The notes under the pieces: generated by a model
Database searches by the model: none
What the model saw: only the letters and a program-made list of their open reading frames with translations
Told to the model about the DNA's origin: nothing
Assembly (NCBI GenBank): GCA_032622095.1
Contig: CP136066.1
Coordinates: 93,019,319 to 93,083,318 of the forward strand
DNA from: Siphonodentalium dalli
Taxonomy: Eukaryota; Mollusca; Scaphopoda; Gadilida; Siphonodentaliidae
Reading direction: 5' to 3'
Length of the DNA: 64,000 nt
Shown: positions 23,201 through 31,760 of the stretch, piece after piece
Layout of the letters: every line of letters begins with the position of its first letter
How positions within the stretch are numbered: position 1 is the first letter of the stretch
Program-made: the position numbers and the translations under genes

Positions 23201-23216
23201 GGCCCTGAAAAGGGCC
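23201..23216 (-). terminator. Histone-mRNA-type 3' stem-loop (minus strand)
   Basis: Read on the minus strand this is again GGCCCTTTTCAGGGCC, preceded by AAAAC and followed by ACTTA. CACGAAAGGTACG, a candidate downstream element, comes ~11 nt later. It lies 20 nt after the stop codon of the 149-residue minus-strand gene, the usual distance for histone mRNAs. It and the plus-strand copy form an inverted pair sharing ~45 bp, including TACGCTCTG on the far side. Confidence 0.85.
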
Positions 23217-23235
23217 GTTTAAAATAATATAAAAA

Positions 23236-23685
23236 TCATTTCTTTTGTTTCTTCGTCACTGTTAAATCTTTCCCGAGTGATCCAAATGTTGCTCGCTTCG
23301 TATGTTCTTTCTGGAAACCATGTACCTCAATTGGTATGTCAATCGTGTGAGGTTTCAAGTTGATTGTACATTCAGTCGGTTTTTGTGTTAATTGCTTTCG
23401 TAAATCCTTCATTTCCTGCCAAATATTCCGTAACAATTTTGTCTGTTCTTCCCATTGTGAACTGTTGATAACTTGGTATATAACAGGTTGAGTCATTTGT
23501 TGTGTTTTCACCGGCGGTGTATACACTGGTTGTTGATCCGTTCGCGGATACACCATTGGTACCTGTTGCTGTTCTACCCGTGGCGTTACATTTCCTGCAT
23601 ACAGTGGAGTCGACATTTGCGTTGTTGCAGGAACATGATCGTACTGTACATCAATAGTCTTGAGAAATTCCGTTACTGGATCCAT
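23236..23685 (-). CDS. 149-residue protein with basic tail, virus-like cluster
   Basis: A complete frame with a good start context (GAAACATGG). The product is not recognised. The N-terminal half is rich in Pro, Gln and Thr (for example PRTDQQPVYTPPVKTQQMTQ). The middle is a probable coiled coil (WEEQTKLLRNIWQEMKDLRK). The C-terminus is basic (TKRATFGSLGKDLTVTKKQK), which could be a nuclear-localisation or nucleic-acid-binding tail. It is intronless and on the same strand as the ATPase and zinc-finger genes of the cluster. Its mRNA appears to end in a histone-type stem-loop 20 nt after the stop, which would predict S-phase-linked, non-polyadenylated transcripts. It might be a minor structural or DNA-binding protein, but that is a guess. 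Confidence 0.6.
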   Translation of the reverse strand: MDPVTEFLKTIDVQYDHVPATTQMSTPLYAGNVTPRVEQQQVPMVYPRTDQQPVYTPPVKTQQMTQPVIYQVINSSQWEEQTKLLRNIWQEMKDLRKQLTQKPTECTINLKPHTIDIPIEVHGFQKEHTKRATFGSLGKDLTVTKKQKK

Positions 23686-23887
23686 GTTTCAAAATAACGC
23701 TAACATTACAATTTACGAATCTAATGACGTTAACATTTTTCGAGGATCAAGTATATGGGATGCGCGGGCCTCGTTGACGACGTCATGCGTATTTCACCAA
23801 ATTTCTCCGAACGTCAAATCAGATGTGTTTCTTTTTTGTCAAAAACATCATATTTCTATGAATAAAACACCGATTTGACTCGGGAAA

Positions 23888-24203
23888 ATTTTATCTGTAC
23901 CATTATCTCATAACATATTTCACTGAAAGGTAACTTCTGCAAGTTCATTTTACAACGCTAGCGTCTTCGAATTTATTCGAAGACTTCCGCTTTTGTTAAA
24001 ATGCACTGGTAAAGTAGCATAATTTACTAATGTCTCGATTTTTCTCGGTATTATTCTTAGTTCAGTTAGTCAAGCGAAGGGGAGCGCCCTTCGCTTACCA
24101 GACTGGCATTAGAATAATACGAGAAAAAATCGATACATTGGTAAATTGTGCTCCTTTCAGTCAAAAAAAACCCTTCGAAGCGCTCACCTTACTCTTTGGA
24201 ATC
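23888..24203. repeat. Direct repeat block, copy 1, with large cruciform
   Basis: This block repeats at 24298-24563 with ~80-85% identity by eye. Shared landmarks are CATTATCTCATAACATATTT, TCTTCGAATTTATTCGAAGA (a palindrome), TGCACTGGTAAAGTA and ACCCTTCGAAGCGCTCACCT. Copy 1 includes a long imperfect palindrome: arms 24021-24059 and 24109-24147, and a tip hairpin with a perfect 10-bp stem (24072-24081 / 24087-24096) around the loop GAGCG. It lies in the non-coding centre of the virus-like cluster and may be a replication origin or a former terminus. Confidence 0.7.
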
Positions 24204-24259
24204 TAACACAACCTCTAGACCGACCCTGGGCCGTCACTCTGGCCCACCCCTCGCTCGAT

Positions 24260-24287
24260 GCCACTCTGGCCCATGGGCCAGAGTGGC
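24260..24287. repeat. Perfect 28-bp palindrome
   Basis: GCCACTCTGGCCCA is followed immediately by its exact reverse complement, centred on CCATGG, in the GC-rich spacer between the two direct repeat blocks. Related half-sites (GTCACTCTGGCCCA) occur just upstream at 24233. This could be a dimeric protein-binding site. Confidence 0.85.
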
Positions 24288-24297
24288 AGCCCCCAGA

Positions 24298-24563
24298 AAT
24301 TTTTATCTGTAACATCTTACCATTATCTCATAACATATTTCACTGAAAGGTAACTTCTGCAAGTGCATTTTACAACGCTATCGTCTTCGAATTTATTCGA
24401 AGACTTTCGCTTTTGTTAAACTGCACTGGTAAAGTAACACAATTTACCAACACATCTATTTTTTCTCGTATTATTCTAAGTTCAATGTGTATAGCGAATG
24501 GGAGCGCCATTTTCATTTTCAGTCAAAAAAACCCTTCGAAGCGCTCACCTTACTCTTTGGAAT
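24298..24563. repeat. Direct repeat block, copy 2
   Basis: The second copy of the 23888-24203 block. It keeps the TTCGAATTTATTCGAA palindrome and the tip hairpin (about 24494-24513), whose loop GGGAGCGCC is unchanged. One stem pair has changed on both sides relative to copy 1 (G-C to T-A). The right arm of the long cruciform is missing. Confidence 0.7.
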
Positions 24564-25180
24564 AGCGCGTGAGGGTCGCGTGTACTAGCGTTAAACAATG
24601 CGCGTATGTCTAAACGATATATCCCTCGCGTTAACCCTACCACTTGTCGCCTGCGTTTCCGATAAACGGTATATCCCTCGCGTTAACCCGAGAGCTTATC
24701 GCCTATCAATGTAATATGAAAGAAAATAGGGGGTGTGTACTAGGGATATAGGTTATCCGCAGTATTTTATCAAGGTATATATTAATACGTGGGTACATAA
24801 TCGTAAGTATTTGTTTTTGTCACGGACGTAAACGCACTATTGAAGACTTCCAATAGACTATCTGAGAAATTTCTCGCGCACAAATTCTATATATTTGCCA
24901 GGTTATAGTTATTATAATAGTGATTATTGTAAGCCTAATAAATCTGATAACAGGAATATACTAATGCACTATACGGTCTGGCAATTCTTTCGCTGGTTCA
25001 ACAAAGAAACCTCTTCAATATTTATCCGGCACCTGAGAGGGGGTGACTTCACCGAGAATCTCTATTAACACACCCAAATATTGATATAGTGGTATGTCTC
25101 CACCCACACCCCTATATTTATGTCCAAATACAATAAATGGAACCCAACACAAACAAATAAACAACTAATGTATCAACATT
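24564..25180. other. Non-coding centre of the virus-like cluster
   Basis: Contains two near-identical 27-bp motifs (ATATATCCCTCGCGTTAACC with TAAACG before it) at about 24616 and 24664, then AT-rich sequence. No open frame is convincing. It could hold promoters for flanking genes. Confidence 0.45.
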
Positions 25181-25181
25181 T

Positions 25182-25215
25182 GCTTTATTCGACACCAAGA
25201 ATAACAGGTTTATTT
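25182..25215 (-). terminator. AATAAA polyadenylation signals after the zinc-finger gene
   Basis: On the minus strand, CTGAAATAAACC (about 25206-25217) and CGAATAAAGC (about 25181-25190) lie just after the stop of the acidic zinc-finger gene. This gene therefore seems to use ordinary cleavage and polyadenylation, unlike the 149-residue gene with its stem-loop. Confidence 0.5.
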
Positions 25216-25218
25216 CAG

Positions 25219-25827
25219 TTAATTATCCATATTGTCATCGTCGTCATCTTGCTCAGAGTCTATATGTTTATCGTTTTTGTCCTTACTTTTATTCCTCATG
25301 TACTCCATCAGGAGGGGTTTATATGTCCTCAATGAAATCCGAACGGTAGGGAGTATATCATAGCTATCATCTAGCATCTTATACACACGATCCATGATTT
25401 TGATATGAGTTTTCCCACCACTAACTTCGAGTAAATTTTGTATAAATGCAGCGTATATGTTTAAAAAACGCCTCTCACATTCGGGCCATATCTTCACTTT
25501 TGATTTTTCTTCAGCCTCTTCTTCCGTCAGCCCTTTCTTCATATAGCGTTCAACTAATTCATCTAATTCTGCTTTATTGTCATCTAGGGCCTGTAACCAC
25601 ACATCTTTGAAATAATCGTTTTCTTTTTCAGTCGGAAGTGTTAATATGTGTCTGTCCTGGTCCGGAATTGAATCTATTTTCTTTGTGTCAATTTTCTGTT
25701 TTTTATTATTCACCGGTGCTTCTTCACTTGTTTCTCTTTTCTTCCTATCAGAACACCAATTTTTAATGTGCCTTTGTACATCATGCTGGGTCTCAAACAC
25801 GACACCACAATCGTCACAGCTTGGCAT
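25219..25827 (-). CDS. Acidic C2HC zinc-finger protein, virus-like cluster
   Basis: Intronless, 202 residues from the first ATG. The same frame stays open upstream to about 25890, giving 14 more residues (SEQEYDSESEDGI) but no ATG, so an unusual start or a spliced leader is possible. The N-terminus holds a zinc-finger-like motif: CDDCGVVF, then His x5 His and a Cys (QHDVQRHIKNWC). It continues with a basic lysine stretch (KKRE...NNKKQKID), a charged helical region, and an acidic tail ending DSEQDDDDDNMDN. It starts ~50 nt after the ATPase stop in a different frame. The role is unknown. Similar intronless zinc-finger genes accompany A32-like ATPases in some invertebrate elements, as far as I recall. 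Confidence 0.65.
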   Translation of the reverse strand: MPSCDDCGVVFETQHDVQRHIKNWCSDRKKRETSEEAPVNNKKQKIDTKKIDSIPDQDRHILTLPTEKENDYFKDVWLQALDDNKAELDELVERYMKKGLTEEEAEEKSKVKIWPECERRFLNIYAAFIQNLLEVSGGKTHIKIMDRVYKMLDDSYDILPTVRISLRTYKPLLMEYMRNKSKDKNDKHIDSEQDDDDDNMDN

Positions 25828-25880
25828 GATACCGTCTTCGCTTTCAGAGTCGTATTCCTGCTCTGACAATAGCCTATAGG

Positions 25881-26729
25881 TTATGTCGTTTCACTGATGT
25901 TATCTTTCGTTTGATGCGTTATCACCTCGACGGGCTCATCAACAGTACTGTTATTTGGTAATATGCGTTCTTCTTTTATACTGGCCTTTGTCAACATTAT
26001 ATTACTGCGCAGTCGCAAACTTTCTGGAGTATTCGTTTTTAAGTCAACTACGAGATAACCAAATGGTTGATTGGTAGCTTTATTGAAATGGCACATACAG
26101 TGTTGCGTTTTCTCTGGATACATTTGACGAGCTAGAGTCATTACCTGCATTTTATCTATGGGGTTGTTGAATAGAATCAAGTAGTGGCAATTTCTCCGTT
26201 GGGTGGGGTCCTTGTTATAGTACAGAGATTGGTTAATCGCAAACACGGATATACCCAAATGGTGACTGCCTTCGGTGAATAATTCAGTAACCCGCGAATC
26301 CTTGGACGCCGTAGACATAAGGTCATCAAGTACAATCAGACATTTTTTTCCAGAATGAATGAGGGTGTCCAAATTAGTCGGAATGCCTTGTATAAACTGG
26401 ACAGATGGCGCGACTGTGTCCTTGATTTCATCGTATAATGGCTGCCAGTACTTATAGAACCAAATTATTTTCTCGGGTGAAGGCTGTATACTCGCTGAAC
26501 AATTTTGAAGTATACTCTTAAGCAAGTGTGTTTTGCCGCAAGAAGTGGGTCCCGAAATCCACGCGGTAAATGGATGCCTGAACTTGAAGTCATCCTGCAG
26601 CGCGCCACCACTGCTTTCTCTATAAGGTTGTTGTTGTTGTTGTTGTTGAGAATGTTTGAACTTTATATGCCGTTTTAAACTGTCTGGCCATACATATTCA
26701 CTTGAACACGTTTCACACTGATGCTTCAT
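25881..26729 (-). CDS. A32-like DNA-packaging ATPase with zinc finger
   Basis: Intronless, 282 residues from the first ATG; the frame is open a little upstream without an ATG. Residues 5-26 form a C2H2 zinc finger (CETC ... HIKFKH), then a polyglutamine run. The ATPase follows: Walker A GPTSCGKT at 60-67, Walker B CLIVLDDLM near 130-138, and a sensor-like AINQS near 164-168. P-loop ATPases of this shape (poxvirus A32 / FtsK-HerA class) package DNA into capsids in nucleocytoplasmic large DNA viruses, adintoviruses and Polinton/Maverick elements. No polB, integrase or double-jelly-roll capsid gene lies nearby. The frame is intact, so it decayed little or is recent. Family is sure to the P-loop level; A32-like is probable. 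Confidence 0.8.
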   Translation of the reverse strand: MKHQCETCSSEYVWPDSLKRHIKFKHSQQQQQQQPYRESSGGALQDDFKFRHPFTAWISGPTSCGKTHLLKSILQNCSASIQPSPEKIIWFYKYWQPLYDEIKDTVAPSVQFIQGIPTNLDTLIHSGKKCLIVLDDLMSTASKDSRVTELFTEGSHHLGISVFAINQSLYYNKDPTQRRNCHYLILFNNPIDKMQVMTLARQMYPEKTQHCMCHFNKATNQPFGYLVVDLKTNTPESLRLRSNIMLTKASIKEERILPNNSTVDEPVEVITHQTKDNISETT

Positions 26730-26759
26730 CCTTGACAGACCGGAGGGCACTAAGTCTTT

Positions 26760-27013
26760 TCCAATAAAAAAGAGAGCTTTTTATGACAAGAAGAACCATA
26801 TCTATTAATCGAGTTTTCAGTTCCAGATTTTGCATCTAGTGTGGTGGCGCAGTGTCCTAAATCCTTGACCTAGACGTACCCGCCACGATAACGCGCTATT
26901 ATGGTGATAACATTCACCCATATAAACCCACGTGGTGTGACCTGTAACCCCCTGATGGCACAGGTACAGGAGCTGAGCAAATCAAAATCAAACGGTATAC
27001 TAGAATACGTAGA
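26760..27013. other. Spacer between ATPase and endonuclease fragments
   Basis: About 250 bp with no open frame or repeat recognised. It may contain the ATPase promoter (minus strand). Confidence 0.4.
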
Positions 27014-27346
27014 CTATACTACTCTCTCCATAACAATGTGGTCAGGATTTACACATGTCTTTCTATGGCATATGTGACTAAGTTCTGGGCTGCCAGGGTA
27101 ATAGGCGGGTGGAGACATCGCTAGTCTGTGTCGTATGACGAATGCTATTCGGTGGACACCCCAATCCTTCCTCGGCTCACCGGGCTCAGAATTATTACTC
27201 GACGGGAACTTGACATATAAATATCCATAGCCGTCCTTTCTTGTCTGACCTGTCCACGCGCGACAGCCGAACAACCCCTCAGATCTAGATTTTTCGGATA
27301 ATTTCACATTGTAAAAATCATAAAAACAACTCTCCTCAATTTTGAT
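27014..27346 (-). pseudogene. His-Me finger (HNH-like, I-PpoI type) endonuclease fragment
   Basis: An open frame of ~110 codons without an in-frame upstream ATG. It carries the zinc-binding-loop signature of I-PpoI-type His-Me finger nucleases: GCRAWTG, DGYGYLYV, WGVHRIAF, then SHICHRKTCVNPDHIVME, where the CH..C...H pattern binds zinc and the His/Asn region forms the active site. The usual C-terminal Arg/Cys/His segment is cut off by an early stop. A plausible splice acceptor (CAAG before TGAATC) sits at the open-frame boundary, so an upstream exon is possible. These domains occur in homing endonucleases and in some viral and mobile elements; here it adjoins the ATPase gene on the same strand. 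Confidence 0.65.
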
Positions 27347-29130
27347 TCACTTGTATGACTTAAATGTGTGTTTAAAAATTGGATTTGGGACATGCTATCA
27401 GAAACTGGATAAATACCTTTATAAAGGTTACACTGGTGTAAATATTTCCCATAGGCTTCAATGTTATATAACGTTTGTTGATCTGCATCAGAGGTCAAAT
27501 GGAAACTGTTCAAACTGCCTTCGGATTATGTGAGCTTGACATCTGTGCAAACTTTCCCAATAAAAAAGTCAACACCGTCAGGCAGGGAATCCACTTCAAA
27601 TTTTCGTTTTTTCATAACTAGGGTCAGTTCCGCACTAAAAAAATATTGTCATTTTTTCAATCACACTTAAAATTTATAAAGAGCCACAACAGACTTCACC
27701 TTTAATGAATGGGCCTCTTGGCAAATGAAGTTTGTGGGAGAATGATTCCTTGAATTTTTGTCAACAGTTTACTTTTAAGTAATGCAACCAATCACAGCTC
27801 AGAGTGTTTTAACTGTGAAACTTTATACTCCTCCCGCAACCGCAGGGGGGGGGGGGGTTGCCTATAGTATTTACACCAGTGTAACCTAAAACGGAGGTCT
27901 CCGTAGACTCATCGACATATGTCACCTATATAGTTTAAAGTGGCGCTTCGATTTCTCACACGAGAAAAGCAAAGTTGTTGTATTTGGCACCTCCCAAAAC
28001 CGGCGTTACACTGAGAATAGACCATGGGAGCTCGGACCCAGACATGTCGCCAACGTAGAAGAAGTCTCTCATCTGGGTATTATTCAGAGCTCGACTGCAT
28101 GGTCAACAGAACCCAAAAGTTGAGAAGGCTACTGATATGCTACGCAAAGTCTTCTTCTCAGCTGGTCGCTCTCCAGTTACAACCGAGTTCTCTCCTTTAA
28201 CCAACCTAAAGATTCTTAAGCATATCGTTATTCCCAAAGCTCTATATGGTTGTGAATCATGGTGGGGTTTGTCACACACACAGTATACCACGATAGAACG
28301 CGCTTACCGCATGTGTGTTAAGAATTTACAGCGCATTCCGAAACGAAATAATACAATATAACCCCTATCACTACTTGGACTTCTCCCTATAGAGTACGAA
28401 ATTCAGCGGAGAAAATTAGTGTTTCTTGGAACACTGGTTAACTTACCACGGAATCACAGAGCAGCTCTCGATGTATTCCTATTCAAGTATCATGGTAATC
28501 GAATATACGGTCGCCCGATGACAGGATTTCTAAATAAATTCAACTTATACCATTATCGTCCATCTTTTACAGAAACGGGTTTCTTCCCCATCCAGTCCAC
28601 TTGGAAGAAAATTGTCAGAGATTGTCTCTCTGCTCACTACTCACGCGAAGTGAGTCAGAGTGATCTGAGAGACGATTCTCTATCATTTCTCTTCAAGGTA
28701 AAACCCGACAATCAATCACTGTGGAAACTGTGACAGCTCTCTCGAAAAGAACCTGAGTATTTTCCAATCTGTATCAAGATGGCCAATATTTTGACAAAAA
28801 CCACGTATGACAATGACGCTCAATGCAGTCGCTGCAACCAAACATATTCAAATGTGTTGCTTCATAGATATCTCGAGTGTACATCTGAGTTTGCACACAT
28901 GGTACGGAACACATTTTGGTATTCACTGATTGACATATTTGGAATTGAAACTTATACCTTTCTTGACAACATGAATAGCGATGCATTCCTTGCGTACTGC
29001 CTAGGCCGGTGTATCCCAATGCAAATTGAACTGATGTGTGAGGAATATCGTCTTTTCAATATATATCGTCTTTTCAATATATATATATTGTACCATAGTT
29101 GTCTCCATATTTGGAGGAATAAACATCTCT
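27347..29130 (+). pseudogene. Non-LTR retrotransposon reverse transcriptase remnant
   Basis: Pieces of one ORF2 on the plus strand. 27925-28110 encodes KWRFDFSHEKSKVVVFG, the palm-to-thumb motif of non-LTR reverse transcriptases. A frameshift near 28113 leads to 28116-28360, with ILKHIVIPKALYGCESWWG, a typical post-RT motif. A stop at 28360 is followed by the continuation 28361-28733. 28779-29080 carries the zinc-knuckle tail (QCSRCNQTYSNVLLHRYLEC). A MITE (27426-27886) is inserted upstream, and the flanks rejoin in frame across one TAAA. Several stops and frameshifts mean it is inactive. Its clade (CR1/Jockey/L2-like) cannot be fixed by eye. Confidence 0.75.
27426..27886. mobile_element. 461-bp MITE inserted in the reverse transcriptase
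   Basis: GGTTACACTGGTGTAAATA (27426-27444) is exactly mirrored by TATTTACACCAGTGTAACC (27868-27886), with TAAA directly outside both ends (27422-27425 and 27887-27890). Removing the element and one TAAA leaves a continuous reverse-transcriptase reading frame, which dates the insertion after the retrotransposon. The end itself contains the palindrome TTACACTGGTGTAA. A G-run lies near the right end. Confidence 0.85.

Positions 29131-29137
<7 letters not shown>

Positions 29138-29182
<45 letters not shown>
29138..29182. repeat. (CT)n microsatellite
   Basis: CT repeats preceded by a short C-run follow the end of the retrotransposon frame. Leucine/serine and arginine/glutamate frames over it are artefacts. 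Confidence 0.9.
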
Positions 29183-29183
<1 letters not shown>

Positions 29184-29530
29184 GTATTATCTGTTTTTTT
29201 ATGTCTGCTTTTATTACACGAATAGCTGAACCAGGCTCCCCAGTGGAGCCTTTCTTCAGCGTCAGAAAACAAGAAAACACATATAAATAGAGCGTACACC
29301 TGGTGATGAAATAGGCACATAGTGAGCCTTTTTGTTTTCTTTTTTCTTTTTCTTTTTCACTTATTTAAGTAAATTTGGATATGTTATTTGTAAAAAGTAC
29401 TACTTTGTAGAAGATTATTCTCCATTTCTGTTTGATCACCATACAGGAGTGTTTCACATCACTTGAAATTACACTAATTTTTGCTACATCCCGGTCAAGT
29501 TCCGGTGATCAAAATAAGTCGATACATACG

Positions 29531-30121
29531 TTAAAGGGGTACTGTACGCCATTTTCATTAAATTTCCGGTGACAACAACGATCTAATATCGATAATATAT
29601 AGAAACATAAGTAATTTGAGTCGAAGATGTATTCTGTAAACGCTCAGGTTAATAGGCTATCTTAAAATTTAATAATTTAAAAGTTAATAATTTGATATAA
29701 ATTGAATTTATGACTGGAGCCATAAAATGGCGTCAATTAAATTACGAATTACCGTAATCAAAAATAGTAATTGAGGGATACTGGATTTTTAAACCGATCG
29801 CACACACGATTGCTTAAAATATTATGATGATACGGGGAGAACACTCAAGCCACTCACTGACTAGCGACGATACAATAACTTAAATGATTATATGGGACTA
29901 GTATGCATATAATATAACTTTTATTTGATTCATTTGGTTGAAAACTTTACAAAAATTACTCGACAACGACAATTTGTATTTTTGCATTCCGGTAAATTTG
30001 TCATCCGTAACATGACTTCGTACTCAACAGACTTTCAAATAATGGAAAAATTGTTACCTTATTCTCAGACTCGGAGACTATAGAAACCAACAACAACATG
30101 TGGCGTACATTACCCCTTTAA
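29531..30121. mobile_element. MITE, TTAAAGGGGTAC family (copy 1)
   Basis: The left end TTAAAGGGGTACTGTACGCC and right end GGCGTACATTACCCCTTTAA are inverted repeats. The interior is AT-rich. The terminal motif is shared with the palindromic element at 58430-58826. Confidence 0.7.
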
Positions 30122-30124
30122 ATG

Positions 30125-30555
30125 CCGTTATATATACGGACATTACATTCCACGGAAATACTCTCAAGTCAACATAATTTAGAAAACACGGGTCCCGACT
30201 TTTTGTGCCATTAACAAATAAAGAGCCTTGATAAATAATAAAGTACCACATTAGTCTATATGGTGAGCGGTTGTCCCACTTCTGACTGTTTGAAAAACAA
30301 ACAAAAATAGCTGGGAAATTGCTTTGGCTTTGGCAAGTGTTTTCACAGGATATAAAGCATGTAGTTAGATATTAAATGTATTTATCGATCGGTATTTTAC
30401 CTATTTAATAATAGTTGATGTGCATATCCCATGTCTGTTAACTGGTATTGCTGGTGTATCGTGATGGGATATTGATGCATGGGGTCTCGTCGGCATGATT
30501 ATGTTGGAATTGTATATGCATGGTTGTCTGCATGTATACAGTTGTTCGTAAGGTT
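30125..30555. other. Non-coding stretch
   Basis: AT-rich sequence; no feature recognised. Confidence 0.4.
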
Positions 30556-30558
30556 TAC

Positions 30559-30997
30559 TTAAAGGTACTCAATCCGATTCGATGGTCCCCATATCATCAG
30601 ATTCCAACAACAACATTTTTTTAAATGCCGCTTCAGTTATCAGAATCGAGTAATTGCCCAAAAATAATGCTAACCACGGTCAATTATAGCATAAAATTGC
30701 ACAAAACCTGTTATTTATCAACATTTTGTTCAACGAAATTTTACCGGTTTATCAAATATCTGACACACAAAAAAAAGAGTCATCCACCTTCATCCGCAAT
30801 TTGGTCAGAGAAAGTCTTCTCGTCGACTTTTTCTCGGCCACTTAAAATTATCGATGGTGAAAAATAATAGATTTCAAACATCGATATCTGTTCACTCTGA
30901 ACTTTGATGGGTGTGTTCCTCGACTCGAATCAAATATTTTTTACCCTGCCAAGTAAATGGTAATTTGCGAGCGTTAATTCGGATTATGCATCTTTAA
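30559..30997. mobile_element. MITE, TTAAAGGTACTCAATCCGAT family (copy 2)
   Basis: A full-length ~440-bp copy. The left end TTAAAGGTACTCAATCCGAT with TGGTCCCCATATCATCAG is followed by the interior shared with copy 1 (AATAATGCTAACCAC.GTCAA, TCTCGTCGACTTTTT) and the right end ATTCGGATTATGCATCTTTAA. Confidence 0.8.
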
Positions 30998-31004
30998 TGT
31001 CAGC

Positions 31005-31755
31005 AAAGTTGAACAAACTGTAATTATGCAGCATGTGGCTGTCATTATCGCACTTAATTTCCCCACATACACAGCGCTTATTTTGTGAGAAGCTTTCTGT
31101 GTCCTCATCATCCCTTAAGTTGGTTGTTGTTTACTACATTATGTTGTCATTTATTGCGGGTGGGTTCAAATCATGTGTTATCGAGTGCACAATTTTGACA
31201 TAAATGGCCATGATAGCATCCCAATTAAAAGCGCATGTTGGAATTAGTATGTTTTCCATCCCATATGTTGGGTGAGGGTGTCACCCACTTATTTGGTACG
31301 CGAGACTCATTTACATACCCCGCTATTAGCCGATATTCAGAGTCATATGGTTACAAACACCTAATTATTTTCCATAGGCGACAGTGTTAACTAGAAGTAC
31401 CGCCGCCATGGGTTAAACCAATTTGAACTTCAAGTGGTCAATTTTCCCTTAGAACTTCATCCGCTGCACCAGTCTGTGACAACAAACGCGCCCTTTTCGG
31501 TATTTGTTTCAAACGATAATCTCGCATTTCCACAACTACCCCATTTACTGCACAACAATTAGCAGCATAAAAATACCCAGACCCTTCCATAACTTCGGGA
31601 CCCCACCAGACTCTTCCTTGACATCTAAACATACATGATCGCCTTATTTACGTAGGCTATGATTTTATGTTCCCTCTTAGGGATATTTCCCTCAATGATA
31701 ATCAACCTATCAGCAGCCAGAATTTTTTATTTTCAGATGTGGTTTAATTCGAACG
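31005..31755. other. Non-coding stretch with one unrecognised open frame
   Basis: The minus-strand frame 31438-31632 starts with ATG and encodes 64 residues (MFRCQGRVWWGPEVMEG...) with some coding flavour but no recognisable domain or splice support. Nothing else was seen. Confidence 0.35.
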
Positions 31756-31760
31756 ATATC

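Noticed and set aside
22942-23216. A decayed histone gene pair as the source of the stem-loops
   Set aside because: Neither flanking frame resembles any core histone or H1; the intact minus-strand gene is unrelated. Not fully excluded as an evolutionary origin of the 3' ends.
27304-27513. 69-codon minus-strand frame overlapping the nuclease fragment
   Set aside because: It crosses the terminal repeat of a MITE and the retrotransposon remnant, so it cannot be an ancestral gene.
31438-31632. 64-codon minus-strand frame starting with ATG
   Set aside because: Some coding flavour but no homology recognised, no splice or promoter evidence; mentioned only within the non-coding stretch.
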